The notes under the pieces are model-generated. The model had not been told where the DNA came from and made no database searches. It saw nothing but the letters and a program-made list of their open reading frames with translations. Positions 1 through 6,632 of a stretch of 9,712 nucleotides of DNA are shown here, one piece after another. This DNA comes from Rhodoferax sp. UBA6134 (lineage in GTDB: Bacteria > Pseudomonadota > Gammaproteobacteria > Burkholderiales > Burkholderiaceae_C): contig DIVK01000051.1 in assembly GCA_002422455.1 (NCBI GenBank), forward strand, positions 734 through 10,445. The letters run 5' to 3'. Position numbers and translations under genes: made by a program. Within the stretch, counting starts at the first letter, position 1. Every line of letters begins with the position of its first letter.

Positions 1-1
1 G

Positions 2-460
<459 letters not shown>

Positions 461-472
461 AACGCATTGCCA

Positions 473-492
473 TGGCCCTTGCAGCAGGGCCA
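473..492 (+). other. Short inverted repeat just after rpoD
   Basis: The arms TGGCCCT (473-479) and AGGGCCA (486-492) are exact reverse complements around a 6-base loop, 12 bases after the rpoD stop codon. No T-run follows it directly. It may stabilise the 3' end of the rpoD transcript or work with the larger hairpin at 501-532. Confidence 0.4.
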
Positions 493-500
493 GCATGCAA

Positions 501-532
501 ACGCCCCAGCCACCTCCAAGGTGCTGGGGCGT
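501..532 (+). terminator. Strong GC-rich hairpin, candidate rpoD terminator
   Basis: The left arm (501-515) and right arm (519-532) form a 14-bp stem with one bulged C (510) and a 3-base loop (CCA). The core is CGCCCCAG pairing with CTGGGGCG. The downstream sequence is only mildly T-rich (GTGCTTT), so it is not a textbook intrinsic terminator. Its position 40 bases after rpoD and before the 3' end of the oppositely oriented peptidase gene fits a two-way terminator. The remaining bases up to 663 hold no gene or clear structure that I can see. Confidence 0.5.
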
Positions 533-663
533 CGTGCTTTGGGAAGGGGCACAGCACTACCAGCGCAGCGCCATCGGGTCCGCCGGAAAAACCGGAGCAA
601 AAAGCCCCCGGCGCCTCATAAACAAGCGCTGGGCCATACAAAACGGGCATTCAGTCCAGCCTC

Positions 664-1227
664 TCAGGGCTGGGCCTTGGCTTCCACCGCCACCCGGCGG
701 GCGCCGTCAAAGCGGCGCTGCCAGTAAGACTGGCGCATGTCTTCCACCCGCACTTCACTGCCCTTGCGCGGTGAATGGATGAATTTGCCGTCGCCCACAT
801 AGATACCCACGTGGCTGAAGGCGCGGCGCATGGTGTTGAAAAACACCAGATCGCCGGGCTGCAGTTCTTTCTTGTCAATGACCTGGGTGCTGGCGGCCTG
901 CTGGTCGGCCTTGCGGGGCAGGATCATGCCTACGGTTTTTTCGTAGACGGCAAGCACGAAGCCGCTGCAGTCAAAGCCAGTGGTGGCACTGGTGCCGCCA
1001 CGACGGTAGGGCACTCCAATGAATCCCATGGCATTGCCGATCAGATCTGCAGTGCGATCTGCCACCACATGGGCTTTGTCTGCTACGGAATGGCGCACGC
1101 CATCGAGTTGTGTAATCAACCTTTTGTCGGCCAGAAAGCGCTCGATGTCCTCGGGGGACGCTGCTGGAGGGGCAGCTTGGGCGGCACAGGCACAGGTGAG
1201 AAGTAAAGCAATGAACCAACGAGACAT
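664..1227 (-). CDS. Secreted NlpC/P60 family (C40) peptidase
   Basis: Predicted periplasmic cysteine peptidase of 187 residues; NlpC/P60 enzymes cleave D-glutamyl-diaminopimelate-type bonds in peptidoglycan peptides. Residues 1-18 (MSRWFIALLLTCACAAQA) form a signal peptide with a likely signal peptidase I site after AQA; the Cys residues are not in a good lipobox. The catalytic domain covers ~65-180: GVPYRRGGTS, then the nucleophile in FDCSGF (Cys87), the general-base His in SHVGIYVGDG (His139), and a third polar residue, probably His151 (FIHSP). The LQPGDLVFF segment before the His is typical. The start at 1227 was chosen because it opens the signal peptide. It has no clear ribosome binding site; a GTG at 1245 preceded by an AAGAAA stretch is an alternative. 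The gene is divergent from the phosphorylase gene. The exact substrate is not visible. Confidence 0.9.
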   Translation of the reverse strand: MSRWFIALLLTCACAAQAAPPAASPEDIERFLADKRLITQLDGVRHSVADKAHVVADRTADLIGNAMGFIGVPYRRGGTSATTGFDCSGFVLAVYEKTVGMILPRKADQQAASTQVIDKKELQPGDLVFFNTMRRAFSHVGIYVGDGKFIHSPRKGSEVRVEDMRQSYWQRRFDGARRVAVEAKAQP

Positions 1228-1274
1228 GGGTGCCGAGACTAACACGCTTTTCTTACAGGTCTGGAATTCGAGGT

Positions 1275-1295
1275 TCTGCGCAAGTCGCAGACTTG
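1275..1295. promoter_or_regulatory. Overlapping inverted repeats in the divergent intergenic region, candidate operator
   Basis: Two perfect inverted repeats share bases. TCTGCG (1275-1280) pairs with CGCAGA (1286-1291), and CAAGTC (1281-1286) pairs with GACTTG (1290-1295). They lie in the 116-base gap (1228-1343) between the divergently transcribed peptidase and phosphorylase genes, where both promoters must be. I could not identify convincing -35/-10 pairs for either gene. The repeat may be a regulator binding site or an RNA structure; its role is inferred from position only. Confidence 0.3.
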
Positions 1296-1343
1296 AATCG
1301 CTTTCCTTTTCGGCGGCAGCATTTCCGGTGTAGTCTGTTGCCC

Positions 1344-2942
1344 ATGCACATCGAGACCAGCGAACCCCGGGACATGCCTGTGGCACCCGTTTCCACCCAG
1401 GCTCCCTCACAACTGGCGTTGCGCCGTGTGGCCATCGACACCTGGCGCGAAAACGTGGCCTACCTGCACCGCGATTGCGCGGTGTACCGGGCCGAGGGTT
1501 TTCAAGCGCTTTCCAAGATCGAGGTGCGCGCCAACGGTCGCCACATCCTGGCCACGGTCAATGTGGTGGGTGATGACGCCATCGTCGGGTGCAACGAACT
1601 GGGGTTGTCGGAAGACGCCTTTGCCCAGCTGGATGTGGAAAACGGCCATACCGTATCGGTCACGCAGGCAGAGCCGCCAGAGTCCATGGGCGCGCTGTTT
1701 CGCAAGATTGCCGGCGAGCGTCTGACGCGGGCGGATTACGCAGCCATCGTGCGCGACATTGCCGGACACCACTATTCCAAGATCGAGCTGACGGCCTTTG
1801 TGGTTGCCTGCAACCGTGACGAGCTGGACCGCGAAGAGGTGTTCTTCCTGACCGATGCCATGGTGGCCAGCGGCCGGCGGCTCGACTGGCACGAGCCACT
1901 GGTGGTCGATAAACACTGCATCGGCGGCATCCCCGGCAACCGCACCACGATGCTGGTGGTACCCATCGTGGCAGCGCATGGCATGTTGTGCCCCAAGACG
2001 TCATCGCGGGCCATCACCTCGCCAGCAGGCACGGCTGACACCATGGAGGTGCTGACCAAGGTGGAACTGCCGTTTGAGCAGCTGGCCGACATCGTGCGCG
2101 ACTACCGCGGCTGCCTCGCCTGGGGCGGCACGGCCAATCTCTCGCCTGCCGACGATGTGCTGATTTCGGTGGAGCGCCCCCTGTCGATCGACTCGCCCGG
2201 ACAGATGGTGGCCTCCATCCTGTCCAAGAAGGTGGCTGCCGGCGCCACCCATCTGGTGCTCGACATCCCCATCGGCCCGACGGCCAAGGTGCGCTCCATG
2301 CCCGAGGCCCAGCGCCTGCGCCGGTTGTTTGAATATGTGGCGCGGCGCATGGGCCTGTCGCTGGACGTGGTCATCACCGATGGGCGCCAGCCCGTGGGCA
2401 ACGGCATCGGCCCAGTGCTGGAGGCGCGTGACGTGATGCGCGTGCTGCAAAACGACCCCGACGCACCCAACGATCTGCGCCAGAAGGCCTTGCGACTGGC
2501 GGGCCGCTTGATCGAATGCGACCCCGATGTGCGCGGCGGCGACGGCTATGCCATTGCGCGCGATATTCTCGATTCCGGCCGCGCACTCAAGCGCATGGAG
2601 GAAATCATCGCCGCGCAAGGCAGCAAGGGCTTCGATTACCTGCACCCTCAACTGGGACGGCTGACCTTTGACGTCTGCGCACCCGCCAGCGGCACGGTGG
2701 TGGGCATCGACAACTTCCAGATCGCCCGGGTGGCGCGCCTGGCGGGCGCACCCAAGGTGCAGGGCGCGGGCGTGGACCTGGTGCACAAGCTGGGCGCCAC
2801 GGTGGCGCAGGGCGATGTGCTGTACCGCGTGCATGCCGGCTACCCCGCCGACCTGGAATTCGCCCGTCAGGCCAGCGTCCGCGACATCGGCTACCGCCTG
2901 GGCACCGCCGACGCCGTGCCCCAGGTGTTTGTGGAGTTCTGA
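1344..2942 (+). CDS. Thymidine phosphorylase family protein, type 2 (AMP phosphorylase-like)
   Basis: A pyrimidine-nucleoside-phosphorylase fold enzyme of 532 residues, longer than classical DeoA (~440) because of an extra N-terminal domain (~25-120), as in archaeal AMP phosphorylases. Those convert NMP plus phosphate to free base and ribose 1,5-bisphosphate. Bacterial members are usually labelled 'putative thymidine phosphorylase', and the substrate is unproven here. Visible motifs: DKHCIGGIPGNRTT (~189-202, phosphate/nucleotide region), SSRAITSPAGTADTMEVL (~220-237, replacing the classical SGRGLGHTGGTLDKLE), the SKK triad (~294-296) and GRQPVGNGIGPVLEARDV (~347-364). The C-terminal domain (~430-532) is the usual alpha/beta part. 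The start at 1344 keeps the whole N-terminal domain but has no good ribosome binding site; an ATG at 1374 is also possible. The next gene starts 2 bases after the stop, implying co-transcription and linked function. Confidence 0.88.
   Translation: MHIETSEPRDMPVAPVSTQAPSQLALRRVAIDTWRENVAYLHRDCAVYRAEGFQALSKIEVRANGRHILATVNVVGDDAIVGCNELGLSEDAFAQLDVENGHTVSVTQAEPPESMGALFRKIAGERLTRADYAAIVRDIAGHHYSKIELTAFVVACNRDELDREEVFFLTDAMVASGRRLDWHEPLVVDKHCIGGIPGNRTTMLVVPIVAAHGMLCPKTSSRAITSPAGTADTMEVLTKVELPFEQLADIVRDYRGCLAWGGTANLSPADDVLISVERPLSIDSPGQMVASILSKKVAAGATHLVLDIPIGPTAKVRSMPEAQRLRRLFEYVARRMGLSLDVVITDGRQPVGNGIGPVLEARDVMRVLQNDPDAPNDLRQKALRLAGRLIECDPDVRGGDGYAIARDILDSGRALKRMEEIIAAQGSKGFDYLHPQLGRLTFDVCAPASGTVVGIDNFQIARVARLAGAPKVQGAGVDLVHKLGATVAQGDVLYRVHAGYPADLEFARQASVRDIGYRLGTADAVPQVFVEF
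2933..2936 (+). promoter_or_regulatory. Ribosome binding site of the PRPP-synthetase-like gene, inside the phosphorylase gene
   Basis: GGAG lies 8 bases before the ATG at 2945 and within the last codons of the upstream gene. This supports the chosen start and suggests translational coupling of the two genes. Confidence 0.6.
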
Positions 2943-2944
2943 CC

Positions 2945-3868
2945 ATGCCGGCTGCACCGTTGCTGGCCTGTCTACTGCATTTTGCGGACGAGACCGACGC
3001 CGCGCGGCGCCTGGGCCTGGCCGCACAGTTGCCAGCGAAGATGATCGACCGCCACCGTTTTCCCGATGGTGAGCTCAAGCTGCGACTGCCGGTGGATGGG
3101 GCGGGGCGCCTGCCACCCCATGTGGTGCTGTTGCGCAGCCTGCATGACCCCAATGAAAAGCTCATCGAGTTGCTGCTGGCGGCCCGCGCTGCCCGCACCC
3201 TGGGCACCGATCACATCACGCTGGTGGCGCCTTACATGGCCTATATGCGGCAAGACATCGCCTTCATGCCGGGCGAGGTGGTCGGCCAGCAGGTGGTCGG
3301 CGGGTTTCTGGCCGGGTTGGTGGATGCCGTCATCACGGTGGACCCGCACCTGCACCGCGTGGCGACGCTGCAGGAGGCGATTGCCTTGCCCCAGGCCATC
3401 GTGCTCAGCGGTGCCGAGCCGCTGGCCGACCTGATCGCGCTGCGGCGCCCGGGCGCCTTGTTGGTGGGGCCCGATGGCGAGTCGACCCAGTGGATTGTCC
3501 AGGCGGCTGCCCGCCACCGCTTTGACTACGCTGTTGGCACCAAGGTGCGCCATGGCGACCATGATGTGGCCATTGAGCTACCGCCGCTGCAGGCACAAGG
3601 GCGCGCCGTGGTGTTGCTCGACGACGTGGCCAGCACGGGTCGCACACTGGCCCAGACGGCACGGCTGCTGCGGGCTGCGGGGGCTGCCTCGGTGGATGTG
3701 GCCGTCACCCATGCGCTGTTTGCCGGCGATGCCTTGCAAACCCTGTACGACGCAGGGGTGGGCGAGGTGTGGAGCACCGATTGCATTCCCCATGCCAGCA
3801 ATGCCGTACCCATGGCCGAACCCTTGGCGCGGGCGCTTCGTTCGCTGTTGCCGGCCCGATGCCTCTGA
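2945..3868 (+). CDS. Divergent ribose-phosphate pyrophosphokinase (PRPP synthetase) homologue
   Basis: Member of the Prs family (ribose 5-phosphate + ATP to PRPP + AMP), 307 residues, normal for the family. Two Rossmann-like halves are visible. The N-terminal half has RFPDGE (38-43), the ATP-site stretch YMAYMRQD (97-104) followed by an F..GE pattern, and TVDPHLHR (131-138). The C-terminal half has GPDGES (175-180), a flexible-loop KVR (Lys200, Arg202; compare KRR of canonical Prs) and a PRPP loop DDVASTGRT (226-234). That loop differs from the canonical DDMIDTAGT and looks more like a type I phosphoribosyltransferase loop. The RQD..F..GE layout recalls archaeal (class III) enzymes. It is therefore probably not the housekeeping prs but a specialised paralogue working with the phosphorylase, which ends 2 bases upstream. 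Actual activity is unproven. Confidence 0.85.
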   Translation: MPAAPLLACLLHFADETDAARRLGLAAQLPAKMIDRHRFPDGELKLRLPVDGAGRLPPHVVLLRSLHDPNEKLIELLLAARAARTLGTDHITLVAPYMAYMRQDIAFMPGEVVGQQVVGGFLAGLVDAVITVDPHLHRVATLQEAIALPQAIVLSGAEPLADLIALRRPGALLVGPDGESTQWIVQAAARHRFDYAVGTKVRHGDHDVAIELPPLQAQGRAVVLLDDVASTGRTLAQTARLLRAAGAASVDVAVTHALFAGDALQTLYDAGVGEVWSTDCIPHASNAVPMAEPLARALRSLLPARCL

Positions 3869-3940
3869 AGCCGGACAAGCCGCTGCGACAATCAGTTCCT
3901 CTGCGTGCCAATGATCTACTGACCGCTTTCGAAAGACACC

Positions 3941-4546
3941 ATGCTGCTCGACGCTTCTGAATCCCAACTCGTTCTGGTCGACTACCAGGAACGCCTGATG
4001 CCCGCCATCTTTGAGGGTCCTGCCGTGCTGGCCAATGCGCTGCGCCTGGCCAAAATTGCCCAGCTCATGGAAGTGCCCGTGTGGGGCACCGAGCAAAATC
4101 CCTCGCGCCTGGGGGGCAATGATGCCGCGCTGCGCGCCCTGTGCCAGAACACGCTGGCCAAAATGCATTTCAGCGCCGCTGAAGAGGGCCTGGGCGAATG
4201 GCTGCGCCCGCCCGCCAAGCCCCAGCAGGGCGGCAATGTCCGCAGCCTGCCCAAGCATTTGCAAAAGCCCGCCCAGCAGCCCCCCGAGCGCGGCACCATC
4301 GTGATTGCCGGCTGCGAGGCCCATGTGTGCCTGCTGCAGACCGCGCTGGACCTGATTGAAGACGAGTTTGAGGTGTGGGTGGTGACCGATGCCTGCAGCT
4401 CGCGCACCGAGCGCAACCGCGACGCCGCCTTCGACCGCCTGGCCGGTGCAGGTGCCGAATTGGTGACCACCGAAATGGTGGTCTTTGAGTGGCTGCGCAG
4501 CGCCGAGGTGCCGCAGTTCAAGGCCGTGCATGCCTTGATCAAATAA
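3941..4546 (+). CDS. Isochorismatase-like cysteine hydrolase
   Basis: A 201-residue member of the isochorismatase/nicotinamidase-like alpha/beta superfamily of cysteine hydrolases. The catalytic triad is visible: Asp14 in VLVDYQERL, Lys74 in LAKMHFSA and Cys130 in GCEAHVCLLQTA (the Cys after HV, aligned with the family nucleophile; Cys125 is the non-catalytic one). TDACSS (149-154) is also typical. Between Lys74 and Cys130 sits an unusual Pro/Gln-rich stretch (~90-117) that looks like a loop insertion; simpler family members are ~180 residues. The start ATG follows GAAAG at 3931-3935. It is the third gene of a same-direction run, 72 bases after the PRPP-synthetase-like gene, so co-transcription is possible. 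The substrate cannot be told from sequence: amidase activity on a nicotinamide-like or other small amide is a guess. Confidence 0.85.
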   Translation: MLLDASESQLVLVDYQERLMPAIFEGPAVLANALRLAKIAQLMEVPVWGTEQNPSRLGGNDAALRALCQNTLAKMHFSAAEEGLGEWLRPPAKPQQGGNVRSLPKHLQKPAQQPPERGTIVIAGCEAHVCLLQTALDLIEDEFEVWVVTDACSSRTERNRDAAFDRLAGAGAELVTTEMVVFEWLRSAEVPQFKAVHALIK

Positions 4547-4620
4547 GGCTTGTGGCCTGCCGCACGCTGTGGGACGCAGGCGGGCAGCGATAATCCGCTC
4601 CTTCTTGTACGGGAGTTTGC

Positions 4621-5454
4621 GTGGATATTGTTTTGCTGATCAAAGCCGCCATCATGGGCGTGGTGGAGGGGCTGACCGAGTTTTTGCCGATATCAAGCAC
4701 CGGACACCTGATTTTGGCTGGCGCCCTGCTGGGTTTTGACGATGAAAAAGCCAAGGTGTTTGACATCGCCATTCAGACCGGTGCCATTTTTGCCGTGATC
4801 CTGGTGTACTGGCAAAAAATCCGCGACACCGTGCTGGCGCTGCCCACCGAAAAACAAGCGCAGCGCTTCGCCCTGAACGTGGTGATCGCTTTTTTTCCGG
4901 CGGTGATTCTGGGCCTGCTGTACGGCAAGGCGATCAAGGCGCATCTGTTCACGCCGGTGGTCGTAGCCAGCATGTTCATCATCGGTGGCTTCATCATCAT
5001 CTGGGCCGAGCGACGGCAGTTGAGCAAGCCCTCGGCCACGCGCATTCATGACGTGGACGACATGTCGCCGGTGGACGCGCTCAAGGTAGGTCTGGCGCAG
5101 TGCACGGCCATGATTCCGGGCATGAGCCGCAGCGGCGCCACCATCATTGGTGGCATGTTGCTGGGCCTTAGCCGCAAGGCCGCCACCGATTTCTCCTTTT
5201 ACCTGGCCATTCCGACGCTGATCGGCGCGGGCGCCTACAGCCTGTACAAGGACCGTGCCCTGCTGTCACTCGCCGACGCCCCGGTGTTTGGCGTCGGGCT
5301 GGTGATGTCGTTTATCAGCGCCTGGTTGTGCATCCGCTGGTTGCTGCGTTTTATTTCGACCCACAGCTTTGTCGGCTTTGCCTACTACCGCATTGTGTTC
5401 GGCATTGTGGTGCTCGTCACTGCCTGGACCGGCACCGTGAGCTGGACCGGTTAA
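4621..5454 (+). CDS. uppP: Undecaprenyl-diphosphatase UppP (BacA family)
   Basis: Integral inner-membrane enzyme that dephosphorylates undecaprenyl diphosphate to regenerate the lipid carrier for peptidoglycan and other envelope polymers; extra copies give bacitracin resistance. At 277 residues it is full length. Both active-site segments are present: EGLTEFLPISSTGHL (~16-30, with Glu16, Glu20, Ser26 and His29) and PGMSRSGAT (166-174, with Arg170). Several hydrophobic helices follow (e.g. 84-101, 112-129, 192-207, 222-245 and 252-270). Translation starts at GTG 4621, supported by GGAG at 4612-4615 with 5-base spacing and by the conserved N-terminus. It follows the hydrolase after 74 bases. 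Its stop codon overlaps that of the convergent protease gene, leaving no room for a terminator between them. Confidence 0.97.
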   Translation: MDIVLLIKAAIMGVVEGLTEFLPISSTGHLILAGALLGFDDEKAKVFDIAIQTGAIFAVILVYWQKIRDTVLALPTEKQAQRFALNVVIAFFPAVILGLLYGKAIKAHLFTPVVVASMFIIGGFIIIWAERRQLSKPSATRIHDVDDMSPVDALKVGLAQCTAMIPGMSRSGATIIGGMLLGLSRKAATDFSFYLAIPTLIGAGAYSLYKDRALLSLADAPVFGVGLVMSFISAWLCIRWLLRFISTHSFVGFAYYRIVFGIVVLVTAWTGTVSWTG

Positions 5455-6278
5455 ATTAACTTTTCCTGCGGCGAGCTGATTTTCTTCAGGGCCTGGTTGC
5501 GGCTGGCGGGCTGCATCAGGGGTACGGTGGTGTGTTCGCCGTTCCACATCGGGTCCTCGATGCTGTCAAAGACTTCGCGCAGCTTGGCGCCCCAGCTGTT
5601 GTGCATCATCTTGAAGTAGGGGTTGTGCTCGTCAATGCAGACCACCTTGTCGGTCTGGAACTGGTTGACCTCATAGACCACCATGTCCAGCGGCAGGCCC
5701 ACCGACAGGTTGGATTTGAGGGTGGAGTCCATCGACACCAGCGCGCACTTGGCGGCTTCGTCCAGCGGCGTGTGCGGAGTGATCACGCGGTCCAGCACGG
5801 GTTTGCCGTATTTGGATTCACCCACCTGGAAATAGGGCGTCTCGGGCGTGGCCTCGATGAAGTTGCCGGCCGAGTAGACCTGGAACAGGCGCATGCCTTC
5901 GCCCTTGATCTGGCCACCAAAAATAAGCGACACGTTGAAATCGACCCCGGCCAGTTTCAGTGCAGCAGCGTCGCGCTCGTACACATGCCGAATGGCTGCG
6001 CCGAGCACACGCGCCGCGTCGAACATGCTTTTGGCGTTCCAGATGGTGATGCCCTCGTCCTCGTCGTGGTCCTTGAGTTTTTCAACCTGCAAAATCTCTC
6101 GCACTGACTGCGAGATGCTCAGGTTGCCGGCCGACAGCAGCACCATGAAACGGTCGTCGGGCTTTTCGTAAACGATCATCTTGCGAAAGGTGCTGATCTG
6201 GTCCAGACCGGCGTTGGTGCGTGAATCGGACAAAAAAACCAGTCCGGCGTTGAGTTTGATGGCGACGCAATATGTCAT
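5451..6278 (-). CDS. Anbu-type proteasome-like peptidase (ancestral beta subunit)
   Basis: A 275-residue member of the predicted proteasome-type protease family (COG3484), called Anbu or bacterial proteasome homologue. It is an Ntn-hydrolase in which Thr2 becomes the N-terminal nucleophile after Met removal. The signature is present: MTYCVAIKLNAGLVFLSDSRTN, followed by LDQISTFRKM. Counting from Thr as residue 1, this places Asp at 17 and Lys at 32, matching the Thr1/Asp17/Lys33 triad of proteasome beta subunits. The start at 6278 was chosen because it puts Thr directly after Met; an in-frame ATG at 6344 would bury it. There is no obvious ribosome binding site (CCTGACCCC before ATG). Relatives form open-ring or helical oligomers and their substrates are largely unknown. 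Elsewhere the gene often sits with alpha-E, ATP-grasp and transglutaminase-like genes; none is in this window. Confidence 0.9.
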   Translation of the reverse strand: MTYCVAIKLNAGLVFLSDSRTNAGLDQISTFRKMIVYEKPDDRFMVLLSAGNLSISQSVREILQVEKLKDHDEDEGITIWNAKSMFDAARVLGAAIRHVYERDAAALKLAGVDFNVSLIFGGQIKGEGMRLFQVYSAGNFIEATPETPYFQVGESKYGKPVLDRVITPHTPLDEAAKCALVSMDSTLKSNLSVGLPLDMVVYEVNQFQTDKVVCIDEHNPYFKMMHNSWGAKLREVFDSIEDPMWNGEHTTVPLMQPASRNQALKKISSPQEKLI

Positions 6279-6632
6279 GGGGTCAGGGTTCGAGGGGGAA
6301 GGGACTGAGTTTAATGGGTCGGAGTCGACGCGACTTCGATACACGCTGTTTCAATTCAGGATCTTTTGACTATTGATTCTGGCTGCAGGCCAGTGTCAGA
6401 ATATTTTTACCGGGTGAAGCTCGCGTTGACGGACTCGGGCGCGGTTAGCTGATTGCCGATTTGAGAGGGGAATGGTGCATTGGCGTGTGTTAACTGGCGC
6501 ACAGATAAGTCTTGATTTGAAGCGCATCGTCCAAGTTCATGAGGCGTGTCTTGAAAGTCACACTTGATGAATAACGGCTGGCACATGGTTTTGATGGACA
6601 GCCTGTAGAACCACTTTTAAAGGATGAACGAC
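6279..6632. other. Intergenic region of about 350 bases between the divergent Anbu and lipoprotein genes
   Basis: No convincing coding frame is present. By eye it is more AT-rich than its neighbours, as expected for a region holding two divergent promoters, but I could not assign reliable -35/-10 pairs. A hairpin ATTCTG (6376-6381)/CAGAAT (6397-6402), followed by a T-run (6404-6408), lies on the plus strand. The ribosome binding site of the lipoprotein gene (AAAGGA, 6619-6624) ends the region. Confidence 0.5.

Noticed and set aside
606..622. Minus-strand GGGGGCTTTTT as a terminator for the peptidase gene
   Set aside because: The T-run is present but only a 3-bp stem can be drawn in front of it; too weak to call.
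461..663. Possible tRNA or small RNA after rpoD
   Set aside because: No cloverleaf or conserved tRNA arm pattern can be drawn; the structure is explained by two simple hairpins.
1228..1410. Upstream extensions of both divergent genes (peptidase start at 1410, phosphorylase start at 1230)
   Set aside because: The two extended frames would overlap each other head to head. The extension of the peptidase would bury its signal peptide, and the extra residues of both look like non-coding translation. Internal starts at 1227 and 1344 fit the families better.
2001..3026. Long minus-strand open frame opposite the phosphorylase gene
   Set aside because: It is antisense to a well-recognised gene in high-GC DNA, and its His/Gly/Ala/Gln-rich translation shows no family motif; typical shadow frame.
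3578..4531. Long minus-strand open frame spanning the PRPP-synthetase-like and hydrolase genes
   Set aside because: It crosses two real genes and their intergenic gap with no recognisable domain; a shadow frame.
4589..4594. GATAAT as a -10 box for uppP
   Set aside because: It resembles a -10 box and sits 26 bases before the GTG start, but no acceptable -35 box is found 16-18 bases upstream (GCTGTG region), so I do not call a promoter.
6279..6344. Earlier start for the Anbu gene at 6344
   Set aside because: It would place 22 residues before the conserved Met-Thr, blocking exposure of the catalytic Thr that this family needs at its N-terminus.
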